Shown here: positions 1 through 13,275 of the stretch, piece by piece | Numbering within the stretch: the stretch's first letter is position 1 | How the letters are laid out: every line of letters begins with the position of its first letter | Assembly (NCBI RefSeq): GCF_932526225.1 | Contig: NC_064034.1 | Span: forward strand, 684,501-748,500 | Direction: 5' to 3' | Length of the DNA stretch: 64,000 bases | Source: Nematostella vectensis | Lineage: Eukaryota; Cnidaria; Anthozoa; Actiniaria; Edwardsiidae | Made by a program: the position numbers and the translations under genes | Notes under the pieces: model-generated | Told to the model about the DNA's origin: nothing | Databases searched by the model: none | What the model saw: only the letters and a program-made list of their open reading frames with translations

Positions 1-330
1 GTTTTTAGGAATCTCAGTAAATCATCCCGATCATTTTTATAGGCCGGACATTCTAACAGAAAATGCTCTTCATCCTCCACTTTACCTGTCTGGCATACTA
101 AGCATTTTATTTCGTTAGGTTTTTTCATATGGCTTTTCATACCTTCCAGTTTCTATTACTAGCTTGTGGTTGCTTAGCCTGAATTTAGTAAGGGCAATCC
201 TATGGTCAATATTGTTTACGTTCGTTAGCTAATCTTCTAAATTGTCAGACAGTTTAAATTTTCTCAGCCTACGAAATGTGTTCTTTTGGTCTTGGTCTTT
301 TCTGTTGTCATTTTGAATAGAGCTGAGCCA
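1..330 (-). pseudogene. LINE reverse-transcriptase C-terminal relic
   Basis: Read on the minus strand, this stretch encodes a decayed non-LTR retrotransposon tail. It includes KCLVCQTGKVEDEEHFLLEC followed by PAYKNDRDDLLRFLK, the Cys-rich block (C-x2-C ... E-x2-HFLxxCP) found after the RT domain of many LINEs. Upstream on the same strand, residues like ALTKFRLSNHKLVIETGRYE fit the same region, but a frameshift near base 118 separates the two. No RT core is visible because the element runs off the window. It lies in an intron of the MOV10-like gene, antisense to it. The clade is not resolvable from this fragment. Confidence 0.6.
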
Positions 331-561
331 TATCCATATGCAGTAAAGATGATGTTCAATTATTTGCCGTGTTCAAATAAATAAATGAATAATTTTTATG
401 GTGTTTGATTTATGAGGGATGACAGTGCAGGCATGTTTAGTTTTTTTTTTATCTTGAGTGTGCTTGTAATTCCCTTGGGTACCTCTCTTCTTATTGGTCT
501 GGTACGAAATATAGCACGGATTCTGTTGTGTATTGTCAGTTGTTGTTATTTTTCTCCACAG

Positions 562-3500
562 CTCCCCAACGGGATGTTCTATGATGACGAGCTCGAGACC
601 TGTGCAGACAAGCTAAAGCGTGAATCGCTCTGCAACTGGAGCAAGTTGCCAACCAAAGGCTTCCCGATCCTGTTTGATGGGGTCCTTGGCAAAGACTTGA
701 GGGAGGGAAAGAGTCCCTCGTTCTTCAATCCCGAGGAAGCAGCTACTGTAGTTAAGCACATCAAGGACCTGCGGGATTCCCGCGGAGTTCGGGTGCTGAT
801 GGCTGAGATTGGAGTTATTTCACCCTATAGACAGCAGGTATGTGATTTTTCAATCAATCTTCTATGTTGAGGAAAGTTAACTTGTCTAGCTTTTCTTAAA
901 GCTGTCCCATGCATGAGATGTGTTACTTAGTGAACATACCAGACCTGTTCTCATGCATGAGATGTGTTACTTAGTGAACATACCGGACCTGTTCTCATGC
1001 ATGAGATGTGTTACTTAGTGAACATACCGGACCTGTTCTCATGCATGAGATGTGTTACTTAGTGAACATACCAGACCTGTTCTCATGCATGAGATGTGTT
1101 ACTTAGTGAACATACCAGACCTGTTCTCATGCATGAGATGTGTTACTTAGTGAACATACCAGACCTGTTCTCATGCATGAGATGTGTTACTTAGTGAACA
1201 TACCAGACCTGTTCTCATGCATGAGATGTGTTACCTAGTGAACATACCAGACCTGTTCTCATGCATGAGATGTGTTACTTAGTGAACATACCAGACCTGT
1301 TCTCATGCATGAGATGTGTTTCTTAGTTAACATACCAGACCTTTTCTCATGCATGAGATGTGTTACTTAGTGAACATAGCAGACCTGTTCTCATGCATGG
1401 GATGTGTTACCTAGTGAACATACCAGACCTGTTCTCATGCATGAGATGTGTTACTTAGTGAACATACCAGACCTGTTCTCATGCATGAGATGTGTTACTT
1501 AGTGAACATACCAGACCTGTTCTCATGCATGAGATGTGTTACCTAGTGAACATACCAGACCTGTTCTCATGCATGAGATGTGTTACTTAGTGAACATACC
1601 AGACCTGTTCTCATGCATGAGATGTGTTACTTAGTGAACATACCGGACCTGTTCTCATGCATGAGATGTGTTACTTAGTGAACATACCGGACCTGTTCTC
1701 ATGCATGAGATGTGTTACTTAGTGAACATACCAGACCTGTTCTCATGCATGAGATGTGTTACTTAGTGAACATACCAGACCTGTTCTCATGCATGAGATG
1801 TGTTACCTAGTGAACATACCAGACCTGTTCTCATGCATGAGATGTGTTACTTAGTGAACATACCAGACCTGTTCTCATGCATGAGATGTGTTTCTTAGTT
1901 AACATACCAGACCTTTTCTCATGCATGAGATGTGTTACTTAGTGAACATAGCAGACCTGTTCTCATGCATGGGATGTGTTACCTAGTGAACATACCAGAC
2001 CTGTTCTCATGCATGAGATGTGTTACTTAGTGAACATACCAGACCTGTTCTCATGCATGGGATGTGTTTCTTAGTTAACATACCAGACCTGTTCTCATGC
2101 ATGAGATGTGTTTCTTAGTGAATATACCAGACCTGTTCTCATGCATGAGATGTGTTTCTTAGTGAACATACCAGACCTGTTCTCATGCATGAGATGTGTT
2201 TCTTAGTGAATATACCAGACCTGTTCTCATGCATGAGATGTGTTACTTAGTGAACATACCAGACCTGTTCTCATGCATGAGATGTGTTACTTAGTGAACA
2301 TACCAGACCTGTTCTCATGCATGGGATGTGTTACCTAGTGAACATACCAGACCTGTTCTCATGCATGAGATGTGTTACTTAGTGAACATACCAGACCTGT
2401 TCTCATGCATGAGATGTGTTACTTAGTGAACATACCAGACCTGTTCTCATGCATGAGATGTGTTACTTAGTGAACATACCAGACCTGTTCTCATGCATGA
2501 GATGTGTTACTTAGTGAACATACCAGACCTGTTCTCATGCATGAGATGTGTTACCTAGTGAACATACCAGACCTGTTCTCATGCATGAGATGTGTTACTT
2601 AGTGAACATACCAGACCTGTTCTCATGCATGAGATGTGTTACCTAGTGAACATACCAGACCTGTTCTCATGCATGAGATGTGTTACTTAGTGAACATACC
2701 AGACCTGTTCTCATGCATGAGATGTGTTTCTTAGTTAACATACCAGACCTTTTCTCATGCATGAGATGTGTTACTTAGTGAACATAGCAGACCTGTTCTC
2801 ATGCATGGGATGTGTTACCTAGTGAACATACCAGACCTGTTCTCATGCATGAGATGTGTTACTTAGTGAACATACCAGACCTGTTCTCATGCATGAGATG
2901 TGTTACTTAGTGAACATACCAGACCTGTTCTCATGCATGAGATGTGTTACCTAGTGAACATACCAGACCTGTTCTCATGCATGAGATGTGTTACTTAGTG
3001 AACATACCAGACCTGTTCTCATGCATGAGATGTGTTACTTAGTGAACATACCGGACCTGTTCTCATGCATGAGATGTGTTACTTAGTGAACATACCGGAC
3101 CTGTTCTCATGCATGAGATGTGTTACTTAGTGAACATACCAGACCTGTTCTCATGCATGAGATGTGTTACTTAGTGAACATACCAGACCTGTTCTCATGC
3201 ATGAGATGTGTTACCTAGTGAACATACCAGACCTGTTCTCATGCATGAGATGTGTTACTTAGTGAACATACCAGACCTGTTCTCATGCATGAGATGTGTT
3301 TCTTAGTTAACATACCAGACCTTTTCTCATGCATGAGATGTGTTACTTAGTGAACATAGCAGACCTGTTCTCATGCATGGGATGTGTTACCTAGTGAACA
3401 TACCAGACCTGTTCTCATGCATGAGATGTGTTACTTAGTGAACATACCAGACCTGTTCTCATGCATGGGATGTGTTTCTTAGTTAACATACCAGACCTGT

Positions 3501-6500
3501 TCTCATGCATGAGATGTGTTTCTTAGTGAATATACCAGACCTGTTCTCATGCATGAGATGTGTTTCTTAGTGAACATACCAGACCTGTTCTCATGCATGA
3601 GATGTGTTTCTTAGTGAATATACCAGACCTGTTCTCATGCATGAGATGTGTTTCTTAGTGAATATACCAGACCTGTTCTCATGCATGAGATGTGTTACTT
3701 AGTGAACATACCGGACCTGTTCTCATGCATGAGATGTGTTACTTAGTGAACATACCGGACCTGTTCTCATGCATGAGATGTGTTTCTTAGTGAATATACC
3801 AGACCTGTTCTCATGCATGAGATGTGTTACTTAGTGAACATACCGGACCTGTTCTCATGCATGAGATGTGTTACCTAGTGAACATACCAGACCTGTTCTC
3901 ATGCATGAGATGTGTTACTTAGTGAATATACCAGACCTGTTCTCATGCATGAGATGTGTTACCTAGTGAACATACCAGACCTGTTCTCATGCATGAGATG
4001 TGTTTCTTAGTGAATATACCAGACCTGTTCTCATGCATGAGATGTGTTACCTAGTGAACATACCAGACCTGTTCTCATGCATGAGATGTGTTTCTTAGTG
4101 AATATACCAGACCTGTTCTCATGCATGAGATGTGTTTCTTAGTGAATATACCAGACCTGTTCTCATGCATGAGATGTGTTACTTAGTGAACATACCGGAC
4201 CTGTTCTCATGCATGAGATGTGTTACTTAGTGAACATACCAGACCTGTTCTCATGCATGAGATGTGTTTCTTAGTGAATATACCAGACCTGTTCTCATGC
4301 ATGAGATGTGTTACTTAGTGAACATACCGGACCTGTTCTCATGCATGAGATGTGTTACTTAGTGAACATACCAGACCTGTTCTCATGCATGAGATGTGTT
4401 TCTTAGTGAATATACCAGACCTGTTCTCATGCATGAGATGTGTTACTTAGTGAATATACCAGACCTGTTCTCATGCATGAGATGTGTTACTTAGTGAACA
4501 TACCGGACCGGTTCTCTTGTGGCAGTCTCGCATCTATACTCACAAAATAACTTGCATAATCCGGATAAACTTTTAGATAAAGCTTTATTTCCTGTCAGGT
4601 CTCAAAGATTCGCCAGCTGCTGCACAAGAACAACATCACAGGCATCAAAGTCGGCTCGGTGGAAGAATTCCAGGGTGACGAGAGGCGGGTCATCATTATC
4701 TCCACTGTCCGCAGCAGTCAGGAGTTCCTCAAAATGGACGCCCAGTTCAAACTTGGATTTCTCAACAATCGTAAGGTATAGGGATGTCCAGTTCAAACTA
4801 GGTTTCCTCAACAATTCAGATGTATAGAGATGCCCAGTTCAAACCAGGTTTCCTTAACAATGGAAATGTATAGAGATGTCCAGTTCAAACTAGGTTTCCT
4901 TAACAATCGAAATGTATAGAGATGTCCAGTTCAAACTAGGTTTCCTTAACAATCGAAATGTATAAAGATGTCCAGTTCAAACTAGGTTTCCTTAACAATC
5001 GCAATGTATAGAGATGTCCACTTCAAACTAGATTTCCTCAACGATCTAAATGTGTAGAGATGTCCAGTTCAAACTAGGTTACCTTAACAATAGAAATGTA
5101 TAGAGATGTCCAGTTCAGACTAGGTTTCCTTAAAAATCGAAATGTATAGAGATGTCCAGTTCAAACTTTCCTAAACGATTGAAATGTATAGAGATGATCA
5201 GTTCAAACTAGGTTTCCTTATCAATCGAAATGTATAGAGATGATCAGTTCAAACTAGGTTTCCTTAACAATCGAAATGTATAGAGATGTCCAGTTCAAAC
5301 TAGGTTCCTTTAACAATCGAAATGTATACAGATGTCCAGTTCAAACTAGGTTTCCTTAACAATCGAAATGTATAGAGATGTCCAGTTCAAACTAGGTTTC
5401 CTTAACAATCGAAATGTATAGAGATGTCCAGTTCAAACCAGGTTTCCTTAACAATGGAAATGTATAGAGATGTCCAGTTCAAACTAGGTTTCCTCAAAAA
5501 TCGAAATGTATAGAGATGTCCAGTTCAAACTTTCCTAAGCGATCGAAATGTATAGAGATAATCAGTTTAAACTAGGTTTCCTTAACAATCGAAATATATA
5601 GAGATGCCCAGTTCAAACTAGGTTTCCTTAACAATAGAAATGTATAGAGATGTCCAGTTCAAACTAGATTTTCTTAACAATAGAAATATATAGAGATGTC
5701 CAGTTCAAACCAGGTTTCCTTAACAATCGAAATGTATAGAGATGTCCAGTTCAAACTTTCCTCAACGATCGAAATGTATAGAGATGTCCAGTTCAGACTA
5801 GGTTTCCTTAAAAATCGAAATGTATAGAGATGTTCAGTTCAAACTTTCCTAAACGATCGAAATGTATAGAGATGATCAGTTTAAACTAGGTTTCCTTAAC
5901 AATCGAAATGTATAGAGATGTCCAGTTCAAACCAGGTTTCCTTAACAATCGAAATGTATAGAGATGTCCAGTTCAAACTTTCCTCAACGATCGAAATGTA
6001 TAGAGATGTCCAGTTCAAACTTTCCTAAGCGATCGAAATGTATAGAGATGATCAGTTTAAACTAGGTTTCCTTAACAATCGAAATGTATATAGATGATCA
6101 GTTCAACTAGGTTTCCTTAACAATCGAAATGTATAGAGATGTCCAGTTAAAACTAGGTTCCTTTAACAACCGAAATGTATAGAGATGTCCAGTTCAAACT
6201 AGGTTTTCTCAACTATCGAAATGTATAGAGATGTCCAGTTCAAACTAGGTTTCCTTAACAATCGAGATATATAGAGATGTTCAGTTCAAACTAGGTTTCC
6301 TTAACAATCGAAGTGTATAGAGATGTACAGTTCAAACTAGGTTTTCTTAACAATCGAAATGTATAGAGATGTCCAGTTGAAACCAGGTTTCCTTAACAAT
6401 CGAAATTTATTGAGATGTCCAGTTCAAACTAGGTCTCCTTAACAATCGAAATGTATAGAGATGTCCAGTTCAAACTAGGTTTCCTCAACAATCAAAATGT

Positions 6501-8739
6501 ACAGAGATGTCCAGTTCAAACTAGGTTTCCTTAACAACCGAAATGTATAGAGATGTCCAGTTCAAACTAGGTTTCCTTAACAATAGAAATGTATAGAGAT
6601 GTCCAGTTCAAACCAGGTTTCCTTAACAATCGAAATGTATAGAGATGTCCATTTCAAACTAGGGTTTCCCAACATTCGAAATGTATAGAGATGTCCAGTT
6701 CAAACTAGGTTTTTTTAACAACCGAAATGTATAGAGATGTCCAGTTCAAACTAGGTTTCCTTAACAATCGCAATGTATAGAGATGTCCAGTTCAAATTAG
6801 GTTTTCTTAACAACCGAAATGTATAGAGATGTCCAGTTCAAACTAGGTTTCCTTAACAATAGAAATGTATAGAGATGTCCAGTTCAAACCTTCCTAAACG
6901 ATCGAAATGTATAGAGATGTCCAGTTCAAACTAGGTTTCCTTAACAATCGTAATGTATAGAGATGTCCATTTCAAACTAGGTTTCCTTACAAATCGAAAT
7001 ATATAGAGATATCCAGTTCAAACCAGGTTTCCTTTAACAATCGAAATGTATAGAAATGTCCATTTCAAACTAGGATTCCTCAACAATCCAGATGTATAGA
7101 GATGTCCAGTTCAAACTAGGTTTCCTTAATAATCGAAAGATATAGAGCTGTCCAGTTCAAACTAGGTTTCCTTAACAATAGAAATATATAGAGATGTCCA
7201 GTTCAAACCAGGTTTCCTTAACAATCGAAATGTATAGAGATGTCCAGTTCAAACTAAGTTTCCTTTACAATCGAAATGTATAGAGATGTCAAGTTCAAAC
7301 TAGGTTTCCTTAACAATCGAAATGTATAGAGATGTCCAGTTCAAACTAGGTTTCCTTAACAATCGAAATGTATAGAGATGTCCAGTTCTAACTAGGTTTC
7401 CTTAACAATCGAAATGTATAGAGATGTTCAGTTCAAACTAAGTTTCCTTTACAATCGAAATGTATAGAGATGTCCAGTTCAAACTAGTTTTCCTTAATAA
7501 TCGAAATGTATAGAGATGTCCAGTTCAAACTAGGCTTCCTCAACAATCGAAATGTATAGAGATGTCCAGTTCAAACTAGGTTTCCTTAACAATAGAAATG
7601 TATATAGATGTCCAGTTCAAACTTTCCTAAACGATCGAAATGTATAGAGATGACCAGTTCAAACTAGGTTTCCTTAACAATCGTAATGTATAGAAATGTC
7701 CAGTTCAAACTAGGTTTCTTCAACAATCAAAAAGTATAGCGATATAAGTCCGGTGTCCTCGCCGCCTTAGTAAAACATGTGACGACTGTTGCTGATCTTG
7801 TTTTATTTGTCCATAGAGATTCAATGTTGCGATTACCCGCGCTCAAGCACTACTAATAGTAGTTGGCAACCCTCACGTGCTCTGTAAGGACAGCCACTGG
7901 GGAAGGTAGGTCAACCCATTCATGCTGGTGACCTTGACAACCGTCACGTGCTCTGTAGGGACAACCACTGGGGAAGGTAGGTCAACCCATTCATGCTGTG
8001 TTACCTTGACAACCGTCGCATGACCTGTAAGGACATTCACTGGGGAAAGTAGGTCAACCCATTCATGCTGGTTACCTTGGCAACCGTCACTTGCTCTCTA
8101 AGGACAGCCACTGGGGAAGGTAGGTCAACCCATTCATGCTGTGTTACCTTGACAACTGTCACGATCTCTTTAAGGACAGCCACTTGGGGAGGTAGGTCAA
8201 CCCATTCATGCTGGTTACCTTGACAACCGTCACGTGCTCTGTAAGGATAGCCACTGGGGAAGGTAGGTCAAACACAGCCATGCTGTTACTTTGACAACCG
8301 TCAAAATCAATTGAAAGGTTTTGATAAACGATGTTTTTGCAGTCGCGACAGGGTAGATCCTTCATAAATGGTTCACTATAATAATGGTTAGAGTTAGGAT
8401 TAGCGGTAGGCGGTTAAGGTTAGGGACACTAAAGTGAATTATATATGAATGGTCTTCCCGTGACAGCCGTTATACAGCCGACCAATGCGCCGAAAACACC
8501 AGGTTTTGTTACCACTAAACTACTTTCAAAACAGGTTTATCCACTATTGCGTCAAGAACAAGGGATACCGAGGCTGTGACTTCAAGCCCGCTGACTCCGA
8601 CGAGGGTGAGGATCTCGTGCGCCGATTCAAACGTGTTCACTTAAACTCGCCAGACGCCTTCAAAGCCCTGGACCAAAGTGAAGAGGCCACCATGGCCAAT
8701 CTGGAAGAGCAGGCCTGGCACCGAAAAGAGGAGCATTAA
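562..8739 (+). CDS. MOV10: MOV10-like RNA helicase, last four exons (5' partial)
   Basis: This is the C-terminal half of a superfamily-1 RNA helicase of the UPF1/MOV10 group, which acts in RNA silencing and restriction of mobile elements. Exons are 562-837, 4599-4775, 7817-7905 and 8535-8739 (stop TAA). All joins keep phase with GT-AG borders, giving about 248 residues here; earlier exons lie outside the window. Visible motifs are [23 protein letters not shown] (motif IV region), [18 protein letters not shown] (motif V), FKLGFLNN, and [19 protein letters not shown] (motif VI, with the arginine finger region). The tail [14 protein letters not shown] matches MOV10 rather than UPF1. Both introns after exons 4599-4775 and 7817-7905 begin with tandem copies of the exon end plus splice donor. 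MOV10L1 is the main alternative, but the Gly-Tyr-x-Gly-Cys tail favours MOV10. Confidence 0.9.
908..4514. repeat. 44-bp minisatellite, about 82 copies
   Basis: A head-to-tail 44-bp unit (core catgcatgagatgtgttac) fills most of a MOV10 intron. Spacing between successive gcatgagatg cores is exactly 44. Variant units (ttagttaacatacc, gcatgggatg, ccggacc) recur in the same order 1,408 bp apart, that is 32 units, so part of the array was duplicated as a block. The unit does not resemble the flanking exon ends, unlike the next array. It begins about 70 bp after the donor at 838 and stops about 85 bp before the acceptor at 4598. Confidence 0.97.
4736..7740. repeat. 46-bp minisatellite seeded by exon end plus splice donor, about 65 copies
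   Basis: The unit is a 46-bp sequence whose first copy is the real end of the MOV10 exon. Exon cccagttcaaacttggattt, then ctcaacaatcgtaag|gtatag, becomes gtccagttcaaactaggttt, then ccttaacaatcgaaatgtatag, in the repeats. The GT of the donor is kept in most copies, but the preceding AAG has become AAT. Some units are about 8 bp shorter (caaactttcctaaacgatc). The array runs from the donor to about 75 bp before the next acceptor. Confidence 0.95.
7863..8300. repeat. 71-72-bp repeat seeded by MOV10 exon 7817-7905 and its donor, 6 copies
   Basis: The exon end ggcaaccctcacgtgctctg ... ccactggggaag|gtaggt and about 27 bp of intron are repeated about six times at starts 7863, 7934, 8006, 8077 and onward. 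Most copies keep the ggaaggtaggt donor. Copies further from the exon diverge (for example cgtcgcatgacctgtaagg). It occupies the 5' end of the last MOV10 intron. Confidence 0.93.
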
Positions 8740-10124
8740 TAGCTATGACTGGCCAGCAGATCTGGCATCAACCACGCATGCGCATGTTACAAGTCCTGAG
8801 AAAGACACTGTAATTATAGTAGGTTTGTTTAATGCTCAAGAGCTTTGGAGACCCAGCGGTCCCTTTTCCGAGATAAAGTAGAGTTTGGTCTGCTTGGTTA
8901 ACGAGTACCCTTTCCTACATAAAGTATTGCTGGGTTAACGAGTATGTATTCAATACACACTTGTACCAAACTGATATTATTATAGATGTCATTAGAATTA
9001 TTTTTATCGCTCTGTGCGCATGTACGTCTAGAGTTTTTCTCGTACACTACACTCTTTAACTGTAGTTGTTATTTTAATAGTTTTATGTTGCTGTCATTAT
9101 TCTTTAAGATATCACTATACTAATCAAACTCACAAACATTTTAATCAATCTATTGTTGGATCTCGCACGCGCGTAACTTCAATGTAGCCCTCTAACCCCC
9201 GGTTGGATTTGTTTTACATACATATATGCATAGTTTTTATTAGGTCTTTATACAGAGAATGGACATGGGATAAAATCCAACTAAAATTAAAATTGTTTCA
9301 CGTGCGACGAAGGACTACAAAGTTATTTTGTTTCGTAACGCAAAAAAAGAAAGAAAGAAAAAAACTCGAACCGTTCCCACGGACGAGAGAAAGTGCACGA
9401 TCTGAAAAAAAGGAACAGAAAATATGAATGTGAACTTTAGAAGCACACTAGCATACACACATTGGCACCAGTCGGGCCAAGACGGGACGCTAGCACAGTC
9501 TATTACCGGTGCAGTTCGGCAACCATGGACAGCTGTTTCGTCCTTATTAGGACTCGTCAGCATGGCATAGCCGGTTTGCCTCAGTTAAACTTCATCGGCA
9601 AAAAAACTGCAGGGCGACTTCGACTCGAACGAAGTACTTTAAACCACAGCTCAGATCCATGTGGGATCTAGAGCTGCGACCGGGCTACTTTCTTGCAGTG
9701 TGTTCTGTCTATAATTCTACCATGAAAACCAAAACATTTGTGTAATTGCAAACCGCAAGGCCTTGAAGATATAAACAAAGATCTAGTATCCTTTAATCCA
9801 ATCCACACCATAGTACCCGGGCAAATGTATACCCCCCCCCCTTCCTTGGCCGCCAAAAAGTGGGTTATCTCCTATGACTGCGAACTCCCCCCCTTCGTCC
9901 CCTTCCTCCCTCAGCGCAATCATGGGAATATTTATTTCAAGCTCAAATCACGGTTTTTAGATGTGCGATTGGGTAATAAACGAAATCAACAATAGCTTAG
10001 AAATGTCACTTCCATCAGCATCTATCGACAAGGTGGCCGTAGCTGGAATTTAATAAGAATATATGAAAATGAGATCTGCTTCAAGGAATATCATGAGGCT
10101 TGACCTACATCTCTTGCTTATTCG
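8740..10124. other. MOV10 3' flank and intergenic DNA
   Basis: No coding exon is recognisable. Just after the stop the sequence is AT-rich and plausibly 3' UTR. A purine run lies at 9340-9365 and a C-run at 9831-9841. Short open frames here have no protein-like composition. Confidence 0.6.
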
Positions 10125-11449
10125 TCCATGGGCCAATAGCCAAAATTTTCGAATTTAGTCTCATCTCGGGGGACTAAGGCTATCATACATTTTTGTAAAG
10201 CTCATTTATTCTACTTCATTATTATCTATGATAGCCGTGCCGAAAACGTAGCTGTCAGGGGTAAATCACGTGATAAAGTGACGTCATTATGTTGTCATCC
10301 TGTCCATTTAAATCACTTGGGATGTTATATTTAGGGCAATTACCTGAAAAATTAAAGTCCGAATCAAGAAAGATCGAGTACGTAGCTCAGCTAAATTTGT
10401 TAATGAAACAGTTGAGCTTATTTCAATGTAAAGAAATGGTTGCTATGGCAACGTAACCGCTTGTTAATACTTATTTCGGGTCAAAAAGGACATAATAACT
10501 TGATCTAATAACAGATTTTGTTTTGTTGAGTGTTGAAATACTGAAATATACTACAACACAATCAACCAGCACCAAGAGCAAACACTTCAGGGAGAAAAAT
10601 CAATGGGTAATAGATTAGAAAATATATTTAAAGATATATAGACTGTGAAATGCGGCATATTATCATGATTCATAACTCCTATTATACATTCCTATGCCAT
10701 CATTGTATTGAAATCTAAATACAATGTGGTTCGTTAAAATGAACCAATACAACATACATACAATCATACTATCTATCAGTATCCATGAAAAGCCTTTTCA
10801 CTGATTGGTTTCCATGACAACCATGCAGCATTTGGTGTAAAAGTAACCTTAACCTTAAAGGTACATTTCTGTAACTTGATTTGCATTTTTTTTTTTTTTG
10901 GTATTTATGCTAATTACATGTCTTCTTACACTGACACGAAAGAAGCTCCAATACTGCCATTGGTGCAGGATACCCCGCCATCCAGTTAACCGCCAGCATT
11001 CCTTCCTGCATCTTCCAGCCCTGGCCGACTGGCGAGGGTACCTCGGGGCACCTCTGGAGACTTCTCCGACATATTGCTGTCTGGAAAGCAATGCATCTGA
11101 GACTTCTCTGAACGTTTTGTGTCCACCGTTCAACCTTTGGACCATCGCCATCCCATCGACTATGCTGACCGAGCTTGAAGGAAGATCTTCAACGGACTCT
11201 ATATGCTTCTGAAGCTCTTTGGCCAGGGCCGACTTTTGGGTTTTCTTTAAAAAGCCATCTGGTGCTGCCAATGACCACGGTAGTGGGCCGAGTGGGTGGA
11301 AAAGGCAATACTGTCCAACACTGTCTCACATTGGCCATTTGTCATTTGGAATGGCCATTTGTCAAGCGCTAGTGGCAAATGGCCAAATGGTAATATAATG
11401 CAGTAGGATGTGGCTTTCACCATGTGGATGGTCCTATAAATCAATAACA

Positions 11450-12845
11450 TTACAGTTTTTCTAGCACTGCAAGTATCTGATAGCACGGAGATCAATACAT
11501 AAAAGTCATTTAGCACTGCAAGTATCTGATAGCACGGAGATCAATACATAACAGTCATTTAGCACTTCAAGTATCTGATAGCACGGAGATCAATACATAA
11601 AAGTCATTTAGCACTGCAAGTATCTGATAGCACGGAGATCAATACATAGCAGTCATTTAGCACTGCAAGTATCTGATAGCACGGAGATCAATACATAACA
11701 GTCATTTAGCACTGCAAGTATCTGATAGCACGGAGATCAACACATAAAAGTCATTTAGCACTGCAAGTATCTGATAGCATGGAGATCAATACATAAAAGT
11801 CATTTAGCACTGCAAGTATCTGATAGCACGGAGATCAATACATAACAGTCATTTAGCACTGCAAGTATCTGATAGCATCGAGATCAATACATAAAAGTCA
11901 TTTAGCACTGCAAGTATCTGATAGCACGGAGATCAATACATAACAGTCATTTAGCACTGCAAGTATCTGATAGCACGGAGATCAATACATACAGTCATTT
12001 AGCACTGCAAGTATCTGATAGCACGGAGATCAATACATAACAGTCATTTAGCACTGCAAGTATCTGATAGCACGGAGATCAATACATAAAAGTCATTTAG
12101 CACTGCAACTATCTGATAGCACGGAGATCAATACATAACAGTCATTTAGCACTGCAAGTATCTGATAGCACGGAGATCAATACATAACAGTCATTTAGCA
12201 CTGCAAGTATCTGATAGCACGGAGATCAATACATAAAAGTCATTTAGCACTGCAAGTATCTGATAGCACGGAGATCAATACATAACAGTCATTTAGCACT
12301 GCAAGTATCTGATAGCACGGAGATCAATACATAACAGTCATTTAGCACTGCAAGTATCTGATAGCATGGAGATCAATACATAACCGTCATTTAGCACTGC
12401 AAGTATCTGATAGCACGGAGATCAATACATAAAAGTCATTTAGCACTGCAAGTATCTGATAGCACGGAGATCAATACATAAAAGTCATTTAGCACTGCAA
12501 GTATCTGATAGCATGGAGATCAATACATAAAAGTCATTTAGCACTGCAAGTATCTGATAGCACGGAGATCAATACATAACAGTCATTTAGCACTGCAAGT
12601 ATCTGATAGCACGGAGATCAATACATAACAGTCATTTAGCACTGCAAGTATCTGATAGCACGGAGATCAATACATAAAAGTCATTTAGCACTGCAACTAT
12701 CTGATAGCACGGAGATCAATACATAACAGTCATTTAGCACTGCAAGTATCTGATAGCACGGAGATCAATACATAAAAGTCATTTAGCACTGCAACTATCT
12801 GATAGCACGGAGATCAATACATAACAGTCATTTAGCACTGCAAGT
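11450..12845. repeat. 49-bp minisatellite, about 28 copies
   Basis: Unit core tagcactgcaagtatctgat, with starts at 11462, 11511, 11560 and so on, exactly 49 bp apart. It is highly homogeneous; variation is mostly aaaagtc/acagtc and cacgg/catgg. It forms most of the interior of the nested inverted-repeat element. Confidence 0.96.
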
Positions 12846-13275
12846 ACCATGGCCAAGGGATAGGGCTATGTGGCAAATGGTGGATATGGAGGAAATGGTG
12901 GATATGGTGAAAAGCAAAAGGGTGGGGTGGTCCATTATACATAGAAGACAGTCAACACTGCAAGTACCACGGCCAAGAGATAGGGCTATTTGGCAAATGG
13001 TGGATATGGCGAAAAGCAAGGGGGAGGGGTGGTCCACTATACATAGCAGACACATAGCACTGCAAGCACCATGGCCAAGGGATAGGGCTATGTGGCAAAT
13101 GGTGGATATGGTGGAAATGGTGGATATGGTGAAAAGTAAGGGGGAGGGGTGGACCACCATACCTAAGTATGGTGGACCACCCCCCTCCCCCTTGCTTTTT
13201 GCCATTTTCACCATATCCACCATTTGCCACATAGCCCTACGCCATGGCCATGGTACTTCCAGTGCTATGTGTCTG
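12836..13275. repeat. Three direct repeats ending in a long palindrome
   Basis: Three copies of a segment starting at a ctgcaag[tc]accatggccaag core (12836, 12956 and 13060) each lead into caaatggtggatatgg and a gggtggggtggtcc or gggaggggtggwcc block. The third copy continues into its own reverse complement: about 13055-13160 pairs with about 13170-13275, centred near 13165 (accatacctaagtatggt). The arms of about 105 bp are nearly complementary and could extrude as a hairpin. Confidence 0.85.

Noticed and set aside
908-4514. Regular array that could suggest CRISPR
   Set aside because: Repeats are contiguous with no unique spacers, and the context is a eukaryotic intron.
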